Source of the DNA: CALBZH01 sp964538515
GTDB taxonomy: Bacteria > Desulfobacterota > Syntrophobacteria > Syntrophobacterales > Syntrophobacteraceae
DNA length: 64,000 nucleotides
Assembly (NCBI GenBank): GCA_964538515.1
Contig: CAZIEW010000021.1
Location: 1-64,000, forward strand
Direction: 5' to 3'
Shown: piece after piece, positions 18,662 through 26,932 of the stretch
Layout of the letters: each line of letters starts with the position of its first letter
Position numbering within the stretch: position 1 is the stretch's first letter
Made by a program: the position numbers and the translations under genes
Notes under the pieces: generated by a model
The model's database searches: none
The model's input: only the letters and a program-made list of their open reading frames with translations
What the model was told of the DNA's origin: nothing

Positions 18662-19662
18662 GCCTGGAAGAAAGCACACCCATCCCGGACGCGCAGGAAA
18701 GCGAGCGCATCCGTCGCCTGCTGACTATCCCGGAGTCACGCCCTGGGGCTCTGGGAGAGATGATCCTGGCAGCTCACCTGCGGCATGTGCCGGTCCAGAT
18801 GGTCATGGATTGCCTGCTCGATCCGTCCGAGCCCACCCGCATCTTGGCCGCTGAAGTGCTGTTCAGCTTGGGGCCGGAAGGCGTCGATGGACTCGCGGAT
18901 GCTCTTTCGCCCTCGCAGCCCAGCCCCGTTCGCATCAGCGGCGCCATGGCCCTGGGACGGCTTGGTGCCGAGGCCGCTCCAGCGGCAGAGGTTCTGGCGG
19001 CTTGCGTGCGAGCTGAGGATTCCCTCCTGCAGCTGCACGCGGGATTGGCTCTGAGCCGCATCGGTCCGAGCGCCCTTCCGCATCTCACCTCCCTGCTCGA
19101 TTCCCCGAACGAGACTGCGGCTCGCACCGCGGCGACCGCTCTCGCGCGCATGGGAGACCAGGCCACCGGCGCGTTGGAGGCTCTCCAATCTCTTGCCGGG
19201 GAGACGCCCTCCCCCGAGGTTCGCATTTCCTGTCTCCATGCGATCACGGCCATACAGGGAGACCCGGCCTCGGGCATCCTGGAAGCTCTTCCTCTCTTGG
19301 ATGCCGAGGACCCCAACGTTCGTAGGGCATGTCTGGATGCGCTTCGAGAAAGCGGGGTCACGGAGACAGCCATTCGGGAAAAGGTTGCCGAGAAGCTCCA
19401 GGACCCGGTCGGAGCCATTCGTGGGACTGCAGCACTGACGCTCGCCCGGGTCCAGCCCGATGCCAAAGCGGCTGTCCCTGCTCTTGTGACGCTCTTATCA
19501 GATGAAGATCTGGACGTACGAGCCCATGCGGTGATGGCTCTGGCGTACTACGGCTCCGATGCCGCTGATGCCCTCGATCCGCTGACGGCGCTCAAGGAAG
19601 TCGATGCTCCCTGGCTTCAGGCGGTTGTCGAAGCGGCGCTGGCTCGTATCAGGGGAGGATGA
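18658..19662 (+). CDS. HEAT-repeat protein linked to vgrG
   Basis: A 334-residue protein made almost entirely of HEAT-like helical repeats of about 35 residues, for example ILAAEVLFSLGPEGVDGLADAL, ISGAMALGRLGAEAAPAAEVL and VRAHAVMALAYYGSDAADALDPL. The start ATG overlaps the vgrG stop (ATGA). HEAT proteins are scaffolds for protein binding. Position suggests an adaptor or chaperone for the spike or its cargo, but I know no direct precedent that proves this. No signal peptide or membrane segment is visible. Confidence 0.8.
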   Translation: MSLEESTPIPDAQESERIRRLLTIPESRPGALGEMILAAHLRHVPVQMVMDCLLDPSEPTRILAAEVLFSLGPEGVDGLADALSPSQPSPVRISGAMALGRLGAEAAPAAEVLAACVRAEDSLLQLHAGLALSRIGPSALPHLTSLLDSPNETAARTAATALARMGDQATGALEALQSLAGETPSPEVRISCLHAITAIQGDPASGILEALPLLDAEDPNVRRACLDALRESGVTETAIREKVAEKLQDPVGAIRGTAALTLARVQPDAKAAVPALVTLLSDEDLDVRAHAVMALAYYGSDAADALDPLTALKEVDAPWLQAVVEAALARIRGG

Positions 19663-21175
19663 GACTCTGAGCGGACAACTCGTTACCTCGCCTTGCCCGA
19701 ATTTGCCGACCCCCGAGGATGCCGACCGACTCCGCAATGTGCTGGCGTCGGCCGATTACCATGAAGCCGGAGTCCGGGATCTTCTCAAACTGCAGGATTT
19801 CCCGTCCCTTCGAGGGGGCGACTTGCCGCTTCTGCTGCGTCGCACGGCCCGCGCCCGTCCCCTCGACACCCTGGTCCGCCTGTTTCTCATGGAAAGGCCC
19901 GTCGATCGGCAGGCCGCCGAGGATGCCTTTCGGCCCCTCGCCGTCGAGGCACTCGTCCGAATGGACCTTCTTGCTCTGCGCTCCGACTCGGTCGAAGCCC
20001 GAGTCAAGCTCCTGCCTTTCCAAGGGCTGCTCGTCGCCTTTGACCGTGAGAAATACTTGCAAGAGACCTCCGGCGAGGACTACGTCATGGGGATTGGACG
20101 AAGCACCCTTACCCTCGCCAACCTGACGATCAGACGATCCTCACGCTCGAGTCTCGATCTCGGGACCGGCTGCGGAATCCAGGGATTCCTCACTGCGCCC
20201 CACAGCGAGCAGGTGACGTGCACGGACCTCAACGAGCGCGCTGTGGCCATGGCTTCGTTCAACGCACAGCTGAACGCCCTGTCCAACGTCCATTGTGTCC
20301 AGGGCCACCTCTTCGAGCCGGTTCAGAATCGTCGATTCGACCTGATCGTCTCCAACCCTCCCTTTGTCATTTCTCCAGAGAGCCGCTACATCTATCGAGA
20401 CGGGGGGCTTCCGGCAGACCAGCTCTGCCGAAAGATCCTGCGCGAAGCGTCGACCCGACTTGAAGAAGGCGGCTATTGCCAGGTTCTGTGCAACTGGGCG
20501 GAATATGCTGGGGAGGACTGGCGAAAGACGCTTGCTGAATGGACGGAGGGGCTTGGCTGTGACACCTGGGTGATGCGCTCTGAATCCCGAGATGTTGAGA
20601 CATACGCTTCCACATGGATCCAGCACACGGAGCGGCGCAAGCGCTCGGACTGGGATCGACGGTTCGAGGAATGGCTCGCCTATTTCGACCGCTTGGGGAT
20701 CGCTTCCGTCGGGGCCGGCATCATCACGATGCGCCGCGCCACCGGCAGACCCAACTGGCTTCGGGTGGACGAGGCGCCCTCAACGATGCTGGGACCGTGT
20801 GGAGCAGACGTTGAGCGCGGGTTTGCCCTTCGAGACTTTCTGGAGTCCGCAGATCGGGACGAGGTGCTGCTTCAGGCGGTACTGCGCGTCTGTCCGGACA
20901 CGGTGCTCGAGCAGCGCTTCACACCCTGTGCGGATGGATGGGAAGAAGCCGGGACGAAACTGGTAAAAGCGAGGGGCCTCGCCTATGCCGGCACGACCGA
21001 CACGCTCATGGCCAATCTGGTCGCGGCCTGTGACGGCACAAAGCCCCTTGTGGACGTGGTCGATCGAGTCATGACTCCACTGGGGATCCGGCGCGAGGAG
21101 ATCAGCGCTCCCCTTTGCCAGGCCGTTCGAGGACTCATTTTGCAGGGCTTCTTGATGCCGTCCTCTCTGACATGA
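19604..21175 (+). CDS. Class I SAM-dependent methyltransferase with NPPF motif
   Basis: A protein of up to 523 residues. The central Rossmann domain carries motif I LDLGTGCGIQG (from residue 184), an acidic CTDLNERAV strand end and the catalytic VSNPPFV (NPPF 251-254), the signature of enzymes that methylate amide, amino or base nitrogens (PrmC/HemK-like and related). An N-terminal helical domain and a C-terminal winged-helix-like region flank it. That layout recalls large HemK-like methyltransferases of uncharacterised function. Start is uncertain: ATG 19604 overlaps the HEAT gene, while a CTG at 19667 follows GGGGAGG by eight bases. The substrate is unknown. Confidence 0.7.
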   Translation: MLPGFRRLSKRRWLVSGEDETLSGQLVTSPCPNLPTPEDADRLRNVLASADYHEAGVRDLLKLQDFPSLRGGDLPLLLRRTARARPLDTLVRLFLMERPVDRQAAEDAFRPLAVEALVRMDLLALRSDSVEARVKLLPFQGLLVAFDREKYLQETSGEDYVMGIGRSTLTLANLTIRRSSRSSLDLGTGCGIQGFLTAPHSEQVTCTDLNERAVAMASFNAQLNALSNVHCVQGHLFEPVQNRRFDLIVSNPPFVISPESRYIYRDGGLPADQLCRKILREASTRLEEGGYCQVLCNWAEYAGEDWRKTLAEWTEGLGCDTWVMRSESRDVETYASTWIQHTERRKRSDWDRRFEEWLAYFDRLGIASVGAGIITMRRATGRPNWLRVDEAPSTMLGPCGADVERGFALRDFLESADRDEVLLQAVLRVCPDTVLEQRFTPCADGWEEAGTKLVKARGLAYAGTTDTLMANLVAACDGTKPLVDVVDRVMTPLGIRREEISAPLCQAVRGLILQGFLMPSSLT

Positions 21176-21202
21176 TCCACGTGGATCAAGGAGCGATGCC
21201 CC

Positions 21203-22864
21203 ATGCCACGAGCTAGACTCGTTATGAAGGATTCCCCGACCACGTCCTATCCCATCGACGGGGATGAGCTCATCATCGGCCGTGCGGAGGAATGCGATAT
21301 TCGGCTGCCCGATCGTTTCGTCTCAAGGAGGCAAGCCTGCCTCAAGATGACGGGCAAAGGGTATGAGCTGGAAAACCTGGGCGCCAACCCCATTCTGGTG
21401 AACGGAGAGCCGCTGGATCGGAAGCTGCTCATTGATCAGGACATGGTTACCCTCGGCAAGACCCAGCTGATCTACAGACTCGAAGAGGCCACCGAGCCCA
21501 CGCCGACGCTTTCGCCCGAGGAGGAAGCGATGGAGGCGATGACGGTTTTCCTCACCGTGCCCCAATTCGAGCCCCACGGACCCCGGTTCCTGATCACGAG
21601 CCCCGAAGGCAAGACAAGCGTTCACCCGATTGAAAAGGATGCGATCCTCATCGGGAGGTCCGCGGAATCGGACATTCATCTGAACCATCCGACGGTATCC
21701 AGGCGCCAGGGAGTGGTTCGTTTCCGGGACGGGGCTTACGTGGTCCGGAATGTGAGCGCCGCCGCATCACTGGTCGTGAACGGAAGCCCCGTCACAGAAG
21801 AGCGCCTCTACACGGGAGACGAGCTGACTATTGGTGCCTTTCGACTGACGTTCCTCTCGGATCGGAGCGAAGACTCGAGGCCCGTCCGCGCGGAGCCGGC
21901 GCAGAGCATGCCGACTCCGGTCCGGTCTTCTTCGTGGCTCGCATGGACGGCTCTGGTCGTGGTGCTGGCTGGAGTTGGTGCTTACCTGGCCTATGATCGA
22001 TGGTACGTCCCCAAGAAAAGCGAACAATCCTTCGAGCTGACCTTGGCCGAGGCATCCAACGCTGACTTCCAGCGGTCGCGGGAGATCCTGAGCAAACTGA
22101 TGGAGTCGGACGTTCCTTCTGAAATCCAGGATCGGGCGCAGGCGCTTCTCACCCAGCGGACACTTGCCGAGGCCAAACGGCTCGACGAAGCCGGGAGCCC
22201 TCGTGAGGCGAGGTCTCTTCTCTCGGCTCATGTGACCCGATATGGAGCCGGTGGAGAATCCCAGGCCATCCAAGACCTGCTCGACGAGTATCGTTTCCGG
22301 GAAGGCCAGAGACAGGAAGGCTCGGGCGATTTTCTGGCCGCACTCCAGGAGTTTTCGGCCATCACCGTCGACAGTCCCCTTTACGTGGAAGCCCAGAAGG
22401 CTGTGAGCCGAATCTGGCAGTCCTATCAGCAAAAGAGCGCCCCTCAGCTCCCGACTGCCCAGCTGCTGGAGGAGGCGGAAGCGCATTTCGCCGCCAAACG
22501 ATACACCACGCCCCTTGGAAACAACGCCTACGCTTTGTACAGGAGCGTCCTCGCCCTGGATCCGGACAACCAGACGGCCATCAAACGCATCGAGGAGATG
22601 AAAGCCTTCTATCGCGAGATCGGTACCCGCTTCTATCTGCAGAAGAATTGCCAGGCTGCCCTTTCCTACCTTGAACGATACCTCGTGATCGACCCGCAGG
22701 ACCCCGATATCCGGGAGAAAGCCAACAACTGCGCCAAGGGATCTTCCGCCAGGCGATCCAGACAGGCGGGCGGGGCCCCGGCGGGTCCAGGAGCGGCCTC
22801 ATCACAGCAAGATCGCGTGAGGAATCTCCTCGAAGACCCAGTCACCCAGCTACCCCCTCGATAG
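21203..22864 (+). CDS. Membrane protein with two FHA domains and TPR-like tail
   Basis: A 553-residue protein. FHA domain 1 spans about residues 14-90 (ELIIGRAEECDIRLPDRFVS) and FHA domain 2 about 128-220 (ILIGRSAESDIHLNHPTVS). A membrane segment near 245-265 is followed by helical TPR-like repeats. Both FHA domains have SRRQ where the phosphothreonine-binding consensus is SRxH. FHA proteins (TagH/Fha) commonly promote T6SS assembly after phosphorylation, and TagF here may counter it. No PpkA kinase or PppA phosphatase gene lies in the window. Confidence 0.82.
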   Translation: MPRARLVMKDSPTTSYPIDGDELIIGRAEECDIRLPDRFVSRRQACLKMTGKGYELENLGANPILVNGEPLDRKLLIDQDMVTLGKTQLIYRLEEATEPTPTLSPEEEAMEAMTVFLTVPQFEPHGPRFLITSPEGKTSVHPIEKDAILIGRSAESDIHLNHPTVSRRQGVVRFRDGAYVVRNVSAAASLVVNGSPVTEERLYTGDELTIGAFRLTFLSDRSEDSRPVRAEPAQSMPTPVRSSSWLAWTALVVVLAGVGAYLAYDRWYVPKKSEQSFELTLAEASNADFQRSREILSKLMESDVPSEIQDRAQALLTQRTLAEAKRLDEAGSPREARSLLSAHVTRYGAGGESQAIQDLLDEYRFREGQRQEGSGDFLAALQEFSAITVDSPLYVEAQKAVSRIWQSYQQKSAPQLPTAQLLEEAEAHFAAKRYTTPLGNNAYALYRSVLALDPDNQTAIKRIEEMKAFYREIGTRFYLQKNCQAALSYLERYLVIDPQDPDIREKANNCAKGSSARRSRQAGGAPAGPGAASSQQDRVRNLLEDPVTQLPPR

Positions 22865-23325
22865 GCACGACGTCACGTCGAGCACGTCCGTGCGTGTCTC
22901 AAGCGCCACGCAGCTGCGTTCGCGCGCTTCCATCGGCCACGCTCCACTGTTCTCCTTCAGCGCGTCAAAGAAGTCCTTTCCTGATCTTCAGCCCCTGTCG
23001 CTCAAAAATCTCGGCGAGCGTCGCATTTCGGCGCGACATTTGCTCTTCTACTGATCCGAAGAACAGTCCTCCGGTCCAGCTGCTGCTTTGGGACCCAGAG
23101 TGTAGCCGGGACAGCCGAACGTCCTTCCACCGTAGACGGAGAATCCAGGCGGTTCCCCAACGGGAGATGGGCCTTGCCGGACGGTTCCCGCCCCCCCAGC
23201 GCGAGACTCGGGAGTCCCTGCCCGGGGGATTGCTCACGAAGGGCCGGCAGCGTGAACAGATACCCATTTGCGACCGCCACCGACACAAAATGTCCCAAGG
23301 GGACGGCGATTGAGAGGGAAGAGCC
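22865..23325. other. Gap between FHA gene and HD-GYP gene
   Basis: About 460 bases without a credible gene. Open frames on both strands are rich in Ser, Arg and Pro and have no recognisable motif or good start context. A 13-base piece CGTCAAAGAAGTC at 22962 matches the beginning of repeat R1 only briefly. The 3' end supplies the GAGGGA ribosome site of the next gene. Confidence 0.6.
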
Positions 23326-25002
23326 ATGGTTACCGCAATGAAGATCAGCACCGTTGAATCGAAAGACCTCGACGTCGATTTCGAGGACGCACTCAAAGAA
23401 TGCATTCCGATCAAGGTGCGTGACATCATCCCGGACAGGCGCCTTCCTTGTGATCTCTATTTTCCCTCTTTCAATCGCGCGGAAAATCGTATCGAGCTCT
23501 TCCCCGTCATGGTTGTCGGACAGGTTTGCGAGCGGGACTTTCTGGAAACCATGAAATCAGAGGATGTTGACGAAATCTACATCAAACAGGAAGACGAGGA
23601 CGCCTTTCAACATTATTTCGATCTCAACGTGAGAAGGATATTGCAGTCTTCTGATGTCCCCTCCTACACCAAGACCGAGCTCCTTTACGACAGTGCGATC
23701 AATATCGTCAAGCGGCTCTTCCGGGAGCAGCCCAACGAGGTCAATCTCCACCTGGGGCGCAAGCTGGTGAGCAATTTCGTCACGCACATCTCTGTGGACA
23801 ACGTAGGCTCCCAGGCTCTCTTCTCACTCTTTTCCAAGGATTACTACACGTTCTCACACTGCGTGCAGGTGGCCTTTCTCGGAATGGCCTTTTGTCGATT
23901 CCTGGGGTGGTCGAACGAAGAAATCAATGATTTCGGCATGGGTGCGCTTGTTCATGACGTCGGAAAGAACGCCATCGACCTTCGAATCCTCAACAAACCG
24001 GGCAAGCTGCACAGCGAAGAATTCGAGATCATCCGGAGGCACCCGTTGCTGGGTTACAGCCAGCTGGAAGGCACTGAAGTGCTGACCCCGGACCAGCTCA
24101 GCGTCGTCCTCCACCACCACGAGGCCATGGATGGCTCCGGCTACCCCCATCGCCTGAGGGGCTCTCACATCCACAAGTACGCCCGCCTGGCCCGCATCGT
24201 GGACATTTTCGACGCGCTGACAACCAAACGCATTTACAAGGAGGCCATGTCTTCGGCCGAAGCGCTTCGAGTCCTACAGGACGAAATGGCGCACACGCTC
24301 GACGAACAGTTGCTGGACCGCTTCACCAAATTCATCGCCCCTGAAATGACTCCCGAGGAGCTCGCGCGCGGACTCCGAGTCCAGCTGCAGTTCGGAGGAC
24401 AGCTTCAGCTTCAGCTCGAAGAAGGTGGCGCCCGCGTGAAGGGCACCTTCCTCGGCTTGGAGGGAGAAAAGTATCTGATTTTGAAAGTACCGGGGCACGT
24501 GCAGGTTTTCGAGCAGCTAAGGCAAGGAAAGTCGGTCGTCGTCCGGTACGTGAGCGAAGGCTGCGTCTATGGGTTCAGGACCCAGGTCATGGCCCAGATC
24601 AGCTATCCATTCCCCATGGTCTTCCTCACCTATCCAAGAGCGATTGAAAACGTGAACCTTCGAAAGGAAAATCGCGTTGAATGCCAGGTGGCATCAGAGC
24701 TCATCATCGACGACCTCCCCTACCATGGCTTCATTCTTGATCTCACTTCACAGGGCTGCAAGTTTCTGATGCGCTCGTCGGCGGCCGTCCCCGTACCGCC
24801 CATTGAGCTCCATCAGCCCGTGCAGGTGCGGACAACCATTCCTGGTCACACGGAGCTGCGATCCTTCAGCGGCATCGTCCGGAGCGTCCAAGACGAGCAG
24901 GATCGGGCTTACCTGGGCATTCAGTTCGTGAACCTCAGCGAAGGCGCGCTCTTTCTGCTGAAGAAATTCACGGCCGAACATCAGCGTCCGGTCATCGTCT
25001 AA
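23326..25002 (+). CDS. HD-GYP domain protein fused to a C-terminal PilZ domain
   Basis: A 558-residue cytoplasmic protein. The HD-GYP domain (about 170-340) holds HDVGK (HD at 210-211), HHHEAMDGSGYP (DGSGYP from 269) and the DIFDALTT helix, the residues needed for c-di-GMP hydrolysis. The C-terminal part has a YcgR-like domain and a PilZ domain with RKENR at 446-450 and LDLTSQG near 471-477, the c-di-GMP binding signature. So one chain may both bind and degrade c-di-GMP. A GAGGGA ribosome site precedes the ATG. It lies next to the T6SS cluster, but co-transcription is unproven. Confidence 0.88.
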   Translation: MVTAMKISTVESKDLDVDFEDALKECIPIKVRDIIPDRRLPCDLYFPSFNRAENRIELFPVMVVGQVCERDFLETMKSEDVDEIYIKQEDEDAFQHYFDLNVRRILQSSDVPSYTKTELLYDSAINIVKRLFREQPNEVNLHLGRKLVSNFVTHISVDNVGSQALFSLFSKDYYTFSHCVQVAFLGMAFCRFLGWSNEEINDFGMGALVHDVGKNAIDLRILNKPGKLHSEEFEIIRRHPLLGYSQLEGTEVLTPDQLSVVLHHHEAMDGSGYPHRLRGSHIHKYARLARIVDIFDALTTKRIYKEAMSSAEALRVLQDEMAHTLDEQLLDRFTKFIAPEMTPEELARGLRVQLQFGGQLQLQLEEGGARVKGTFLGLEGEKYLILKVPGHVQVFEQLRQGKSVVVRYVSEGCVYGFRTQVMAQISYPFPMVFLTYPRAIENVNLRKENRVECQVASELIIDDLPYHGFILDLTSQGCKFLMRSSAAVPVPPIELHQPVQVRTTIPGHTELRSFSGIVRSVQDEQDRAYLGIQFVNLSEGALFLLKKFTAEHQRPVIV

Positions 25003-25387
25003 GCCCGCCCCATCTCCGATCCATCGTTTCAGCGGCAACACCGGCCCTCTCCATTTCCCCATTGGGATTGAGGGCCGAAAGAAGGCTGCCCGGACCCAAC
25101 CTCCGTTCGGGAGCTCGATCCCCGGTTCAGCCCACTTCTCCAATCCTTTCAAGAATCCATCGGCCTTGCAGAGCGAGTCCCCGGCAGCCCACCGAGCTTC
25201 CGTGGCTCGTGAGCTCACGTCACGGGCCGAGCTCGACAGATCGAGACGGAGAAGGGCATGGACTTTTTTCACGATTCGAGCTATCGATTTTGCAAAGACA
25301 ATGTCACCACCCTAAGGTTTCCCGGAGCAGTCGCCCCGCGGGGCGACGAGCGACTGCGGACGACGCCATCGAACAGGAGGGGAGAGC
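25003..25387. other. Gap upstream of the second cysteine peptidase
   Basis: Some 385 bases with no supported gene. It contains the perfect 18-base palindrome at 25330-25347, 40 bases before the peptidase start, and an AGGAGGGGA ribosome site just before that gene. The gap suggests that the peptidase is expressed from its own promoter, not by readthrough. Confidence 0.6.
25330..25347. promoter_or_regulatory. Perfect 18-base palindrome upstream of peptidase copy 2
   Basis: GTCGCCCCGCGGGGCGAC is fully self-complementary, and shorter arms continue as AGTCGC and GCGACT around it. It could be a repressor operator or an RNA hairpin in the leader. It lies between any promoter and the ribosome site of the peptidase gene. 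No comparable palindrome precedes peptidase copy 1. Confidence 0.45.
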
Positions 25388-25903
25388 ATGGGAGCACAGT
25401 ACTTCAGAGACTCCAGGGGAAGGTATCATTATGTGCTCATGCAGGAATTCACGACGTCCTGTGGTCCTGCATGCGTGGCCATGGTGGAAGGGTTGTATTT
25501 CCAGATCTGTCGTGAGAATGGCGAGGGGCGGGCCCGCGAGCTCTCGCAGAATTATCCTGGCCGCTGGACCCTTGCGGGCGGCACCGACGCCATGATGAAC
25601 CTCTCCTATGTGCTCAATGCGGAAGGCATCCGAGCCTACGGGGCCACCAACGTTACTCCTGACGGCGTCTGGAACTATCTTCGGTTCTACGCCAAGGAAA
25701 GCACCCCCGTGATCGCACGCGTTGGATGGTCGGGAGGAGGGGGGCACTTCGTCGTCTGCCCATTCGTCGACCCAGACGGTACGGCCTTCTTCCGAGATCC
25801 CTGGTACGGTCTTCACGAGGTCGCTCGGAGCGACATGCCCAATTACAGCCCGGCAGGAGCCTCCGGCCAGCTTTCGGGCCATGTCGTCGTCACGTACCGC
25901 TGA
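25388..25903 (+). CDS. Papain-like (C39/AvrRpt2-type) cysteine peptidase, copy 2
   Basis: A 171-residue paralogue of the protein at 4487-4999. It shares RYH at 12-14, TTSCGPAC with Cys25, VLNAEG, ATNV, RVGWSGGGGHFVVC with His120 and FFRDPWYG with Asp137, and ends in VVVTYR where copy 1 ends in LVITRR. No signal peptide is present. The GWSGGGGHF motif is typical of AvrRpt2/C39-like peptidases. The gene stands alone beyond the HD-GYP gene at the far edge of the T6SS locus, with a strong AGGAGGGGA ribosome site. A second effector or processing enzyme is inferred. No adjacent immunity gene is evident. Confidence 0.7.
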   Translation: MGAQYFRDSRGRYHYVLMQEFTTSCGPACVAMVEGLYFQICRENGEGRARELSQNYPGRWTLAGGTDAMMNLSYVLNAEGIRAYGATNVTPDGVWNYLRFYAKESTPVIARVGWSGGGGHFVVCPFVDPDGTAFFRDPWYGLHEVARSDMPNYSPAGASGQLSGHVVVTYR

Positions 25904-26091
25904 ACCTTTCGGCGACGCATAACGATCATGCAAGACATCCGGCCACGTCCGCCTTGCTCGCTGGAGACACGGCAGACGTGGTCCTCACCGCCCGCCTATC
26001 CCATCCGGATTTCGTTGGGGAGCCTCAGTGTCGGCTACGGAGAGAAGTCGCTGGTGAAACCCATGCAGGACCGAGTGCAGGAGAGTGAACG

Positions 26092-26427
26092 GTGAGGATT
26101 CTCTTTGCCGCCCACGAAGACAGTTGGGGTGGCTTTTTCGGGCTCATTCGGGCCGAGCTTCCCGAGCACACGTTTGTAGCAACCGGGCGGTTTGGGCTGA
26201 TTGCTGGAGCGGGGCTCGACGTCTTTTGGGAGGAGCCCCCAGACCCGGAAGATCCCATCTTCTCCTACAACGTTCTGGCCACCCCACACATCGGGGGCTC
26301 CACGGACGTGTCGGTGCGTGGAATCGTAGAGGAGGTCGCGGAGAATATCCGCAGGCTTGAGAGCAACCTTCAGCCCCTGCATCTCAGAATACAGCTCCAT
26401 CCCGGCCTTCGCCGGGATGACGTCTAA
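26092..26427 (+). pseudogene. 2-hydroxyacid dehydrogenase remnant with internal deletion
   Basis: The frame begins like a D-isomer-specific 2-hydroxyacid dehydrogenase (RILFAAHEDSWGGFFGLIRAEL) and after about 35 residues jumps to the conserved C-terminal part, GAGLDVFWEEPPDPEDP and LATPHIGGSTDVS, then AENIRRL. The middle, including the NAD-binding Rossmann motif and catalytic Arg and Glu, is missing, roughly 200 codons by comparison with the family. The join is in frame. The 3' end then runs into a palindromic repeat (26399-26424), giving an abnormal tail. It cannot be an active enzyme. Confidence 0.75.
26399..26424. repeat. Palindromic repeat of the R3 family
   Basis: ATCCCGGC (26399-26406), a CTTC loop and GCCGGGAT (26411-26418) form an 8-bp stem, followed by GACGTC. 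The right half shares 14 bases with the end of R3 at 10434-10447. It lies at the 3' end of the dehydrogenase remnant. Confidence 0.75.
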
Positions 26428-26542
26428 GTGCGATAGAGTGTTGTGAGAACACCCGTCGACCCGGGAGTCAAAACCGGACACTCCCGGGTCGAGCCTGATC
26501 CATCCTCAGGGGACAAGTGGTACTGTCGCAGGCTTTCCGCCA

Positions 26543-26932
26543 TCAGTACAGGTCGTTGTCATCGTACGAGCGCGTTCTCTGCCGGTAGTATTCCCGCTCC
26601 GTTTCCTCATGACGGACTCGAGAGTCATAGGCCGGGGCGTAGTAGTAGAGAGTCGAGCGCTTCTCCACCACAACCGGGCCTTCGTAGACGACCGGGGGAG
26701 GAGTCCGCCTGACCACGACGGGAGGAGGAGCAGGGACCTGCTCGACCACAACCGGAGGCGGGTACACCACGGCAGGCGGAACGGCGGAGCCGCCCGGAAT
26801 CGGCACGTCAACGCCGAAGCCGAAATGAACACCGCCGGCATAGACGTCGGATGACGTGGCACAAGCCGCACAGCCCAGGCCCATCAGGAGCAACAGCACT
26901 GAAAGGATTTTCGAGCACCCTCGCTTCTTCAT
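26543..26932 (-). CDS. Small proline-rich lipoprotein
   Basis: A 129-residue protein with a lipoprotein signal: MKKRGCSK, a hydrophobic core, and a lipobox-like LGCAAC about residue 20. The mature part is rich in Pro and Val (PPPVVV-type repeats), then Tyr- and Arg-rich to the end. The third of three closely spaced ATGs is chosen because AAGGAG lies seven bases before it. No known domain is recognised. Pro/Val spacers like this are seen in cell-envelope lipoproteins. Confidence 0.7.
   Translation of the reverse strand: MKKRGCSKILSVLLLLMGLGCAACATSSDVYAGGVHFGFGVDVPIPGGSAVPPAVVYPPPVVVEQVPAPPPVVVRRTPPPVVYEGPVVVEKRSTLYYYAPAYDSRVRHEETEREYYRQRTRSYDDNDLY

Noticed and set aside
16724..18679. Long open frame of about 650 codons on the - strand opposite vgrG.
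   Set aside because: It mirrors vgrG codon structure, has no recognisable domain and is explained by GC-rich third-position bias. Similar antisense frames lie opposite tssC-hcp and the efflux adaptor.
22894..23313. A + strand frame of 139 codons between the FHA and HD-GYP genes.
   Set aside because: Ser/Arg/Pro-rich composition, no family motif and no good ribosome site. The opposite strand is open too, so it is likely a chance frame.
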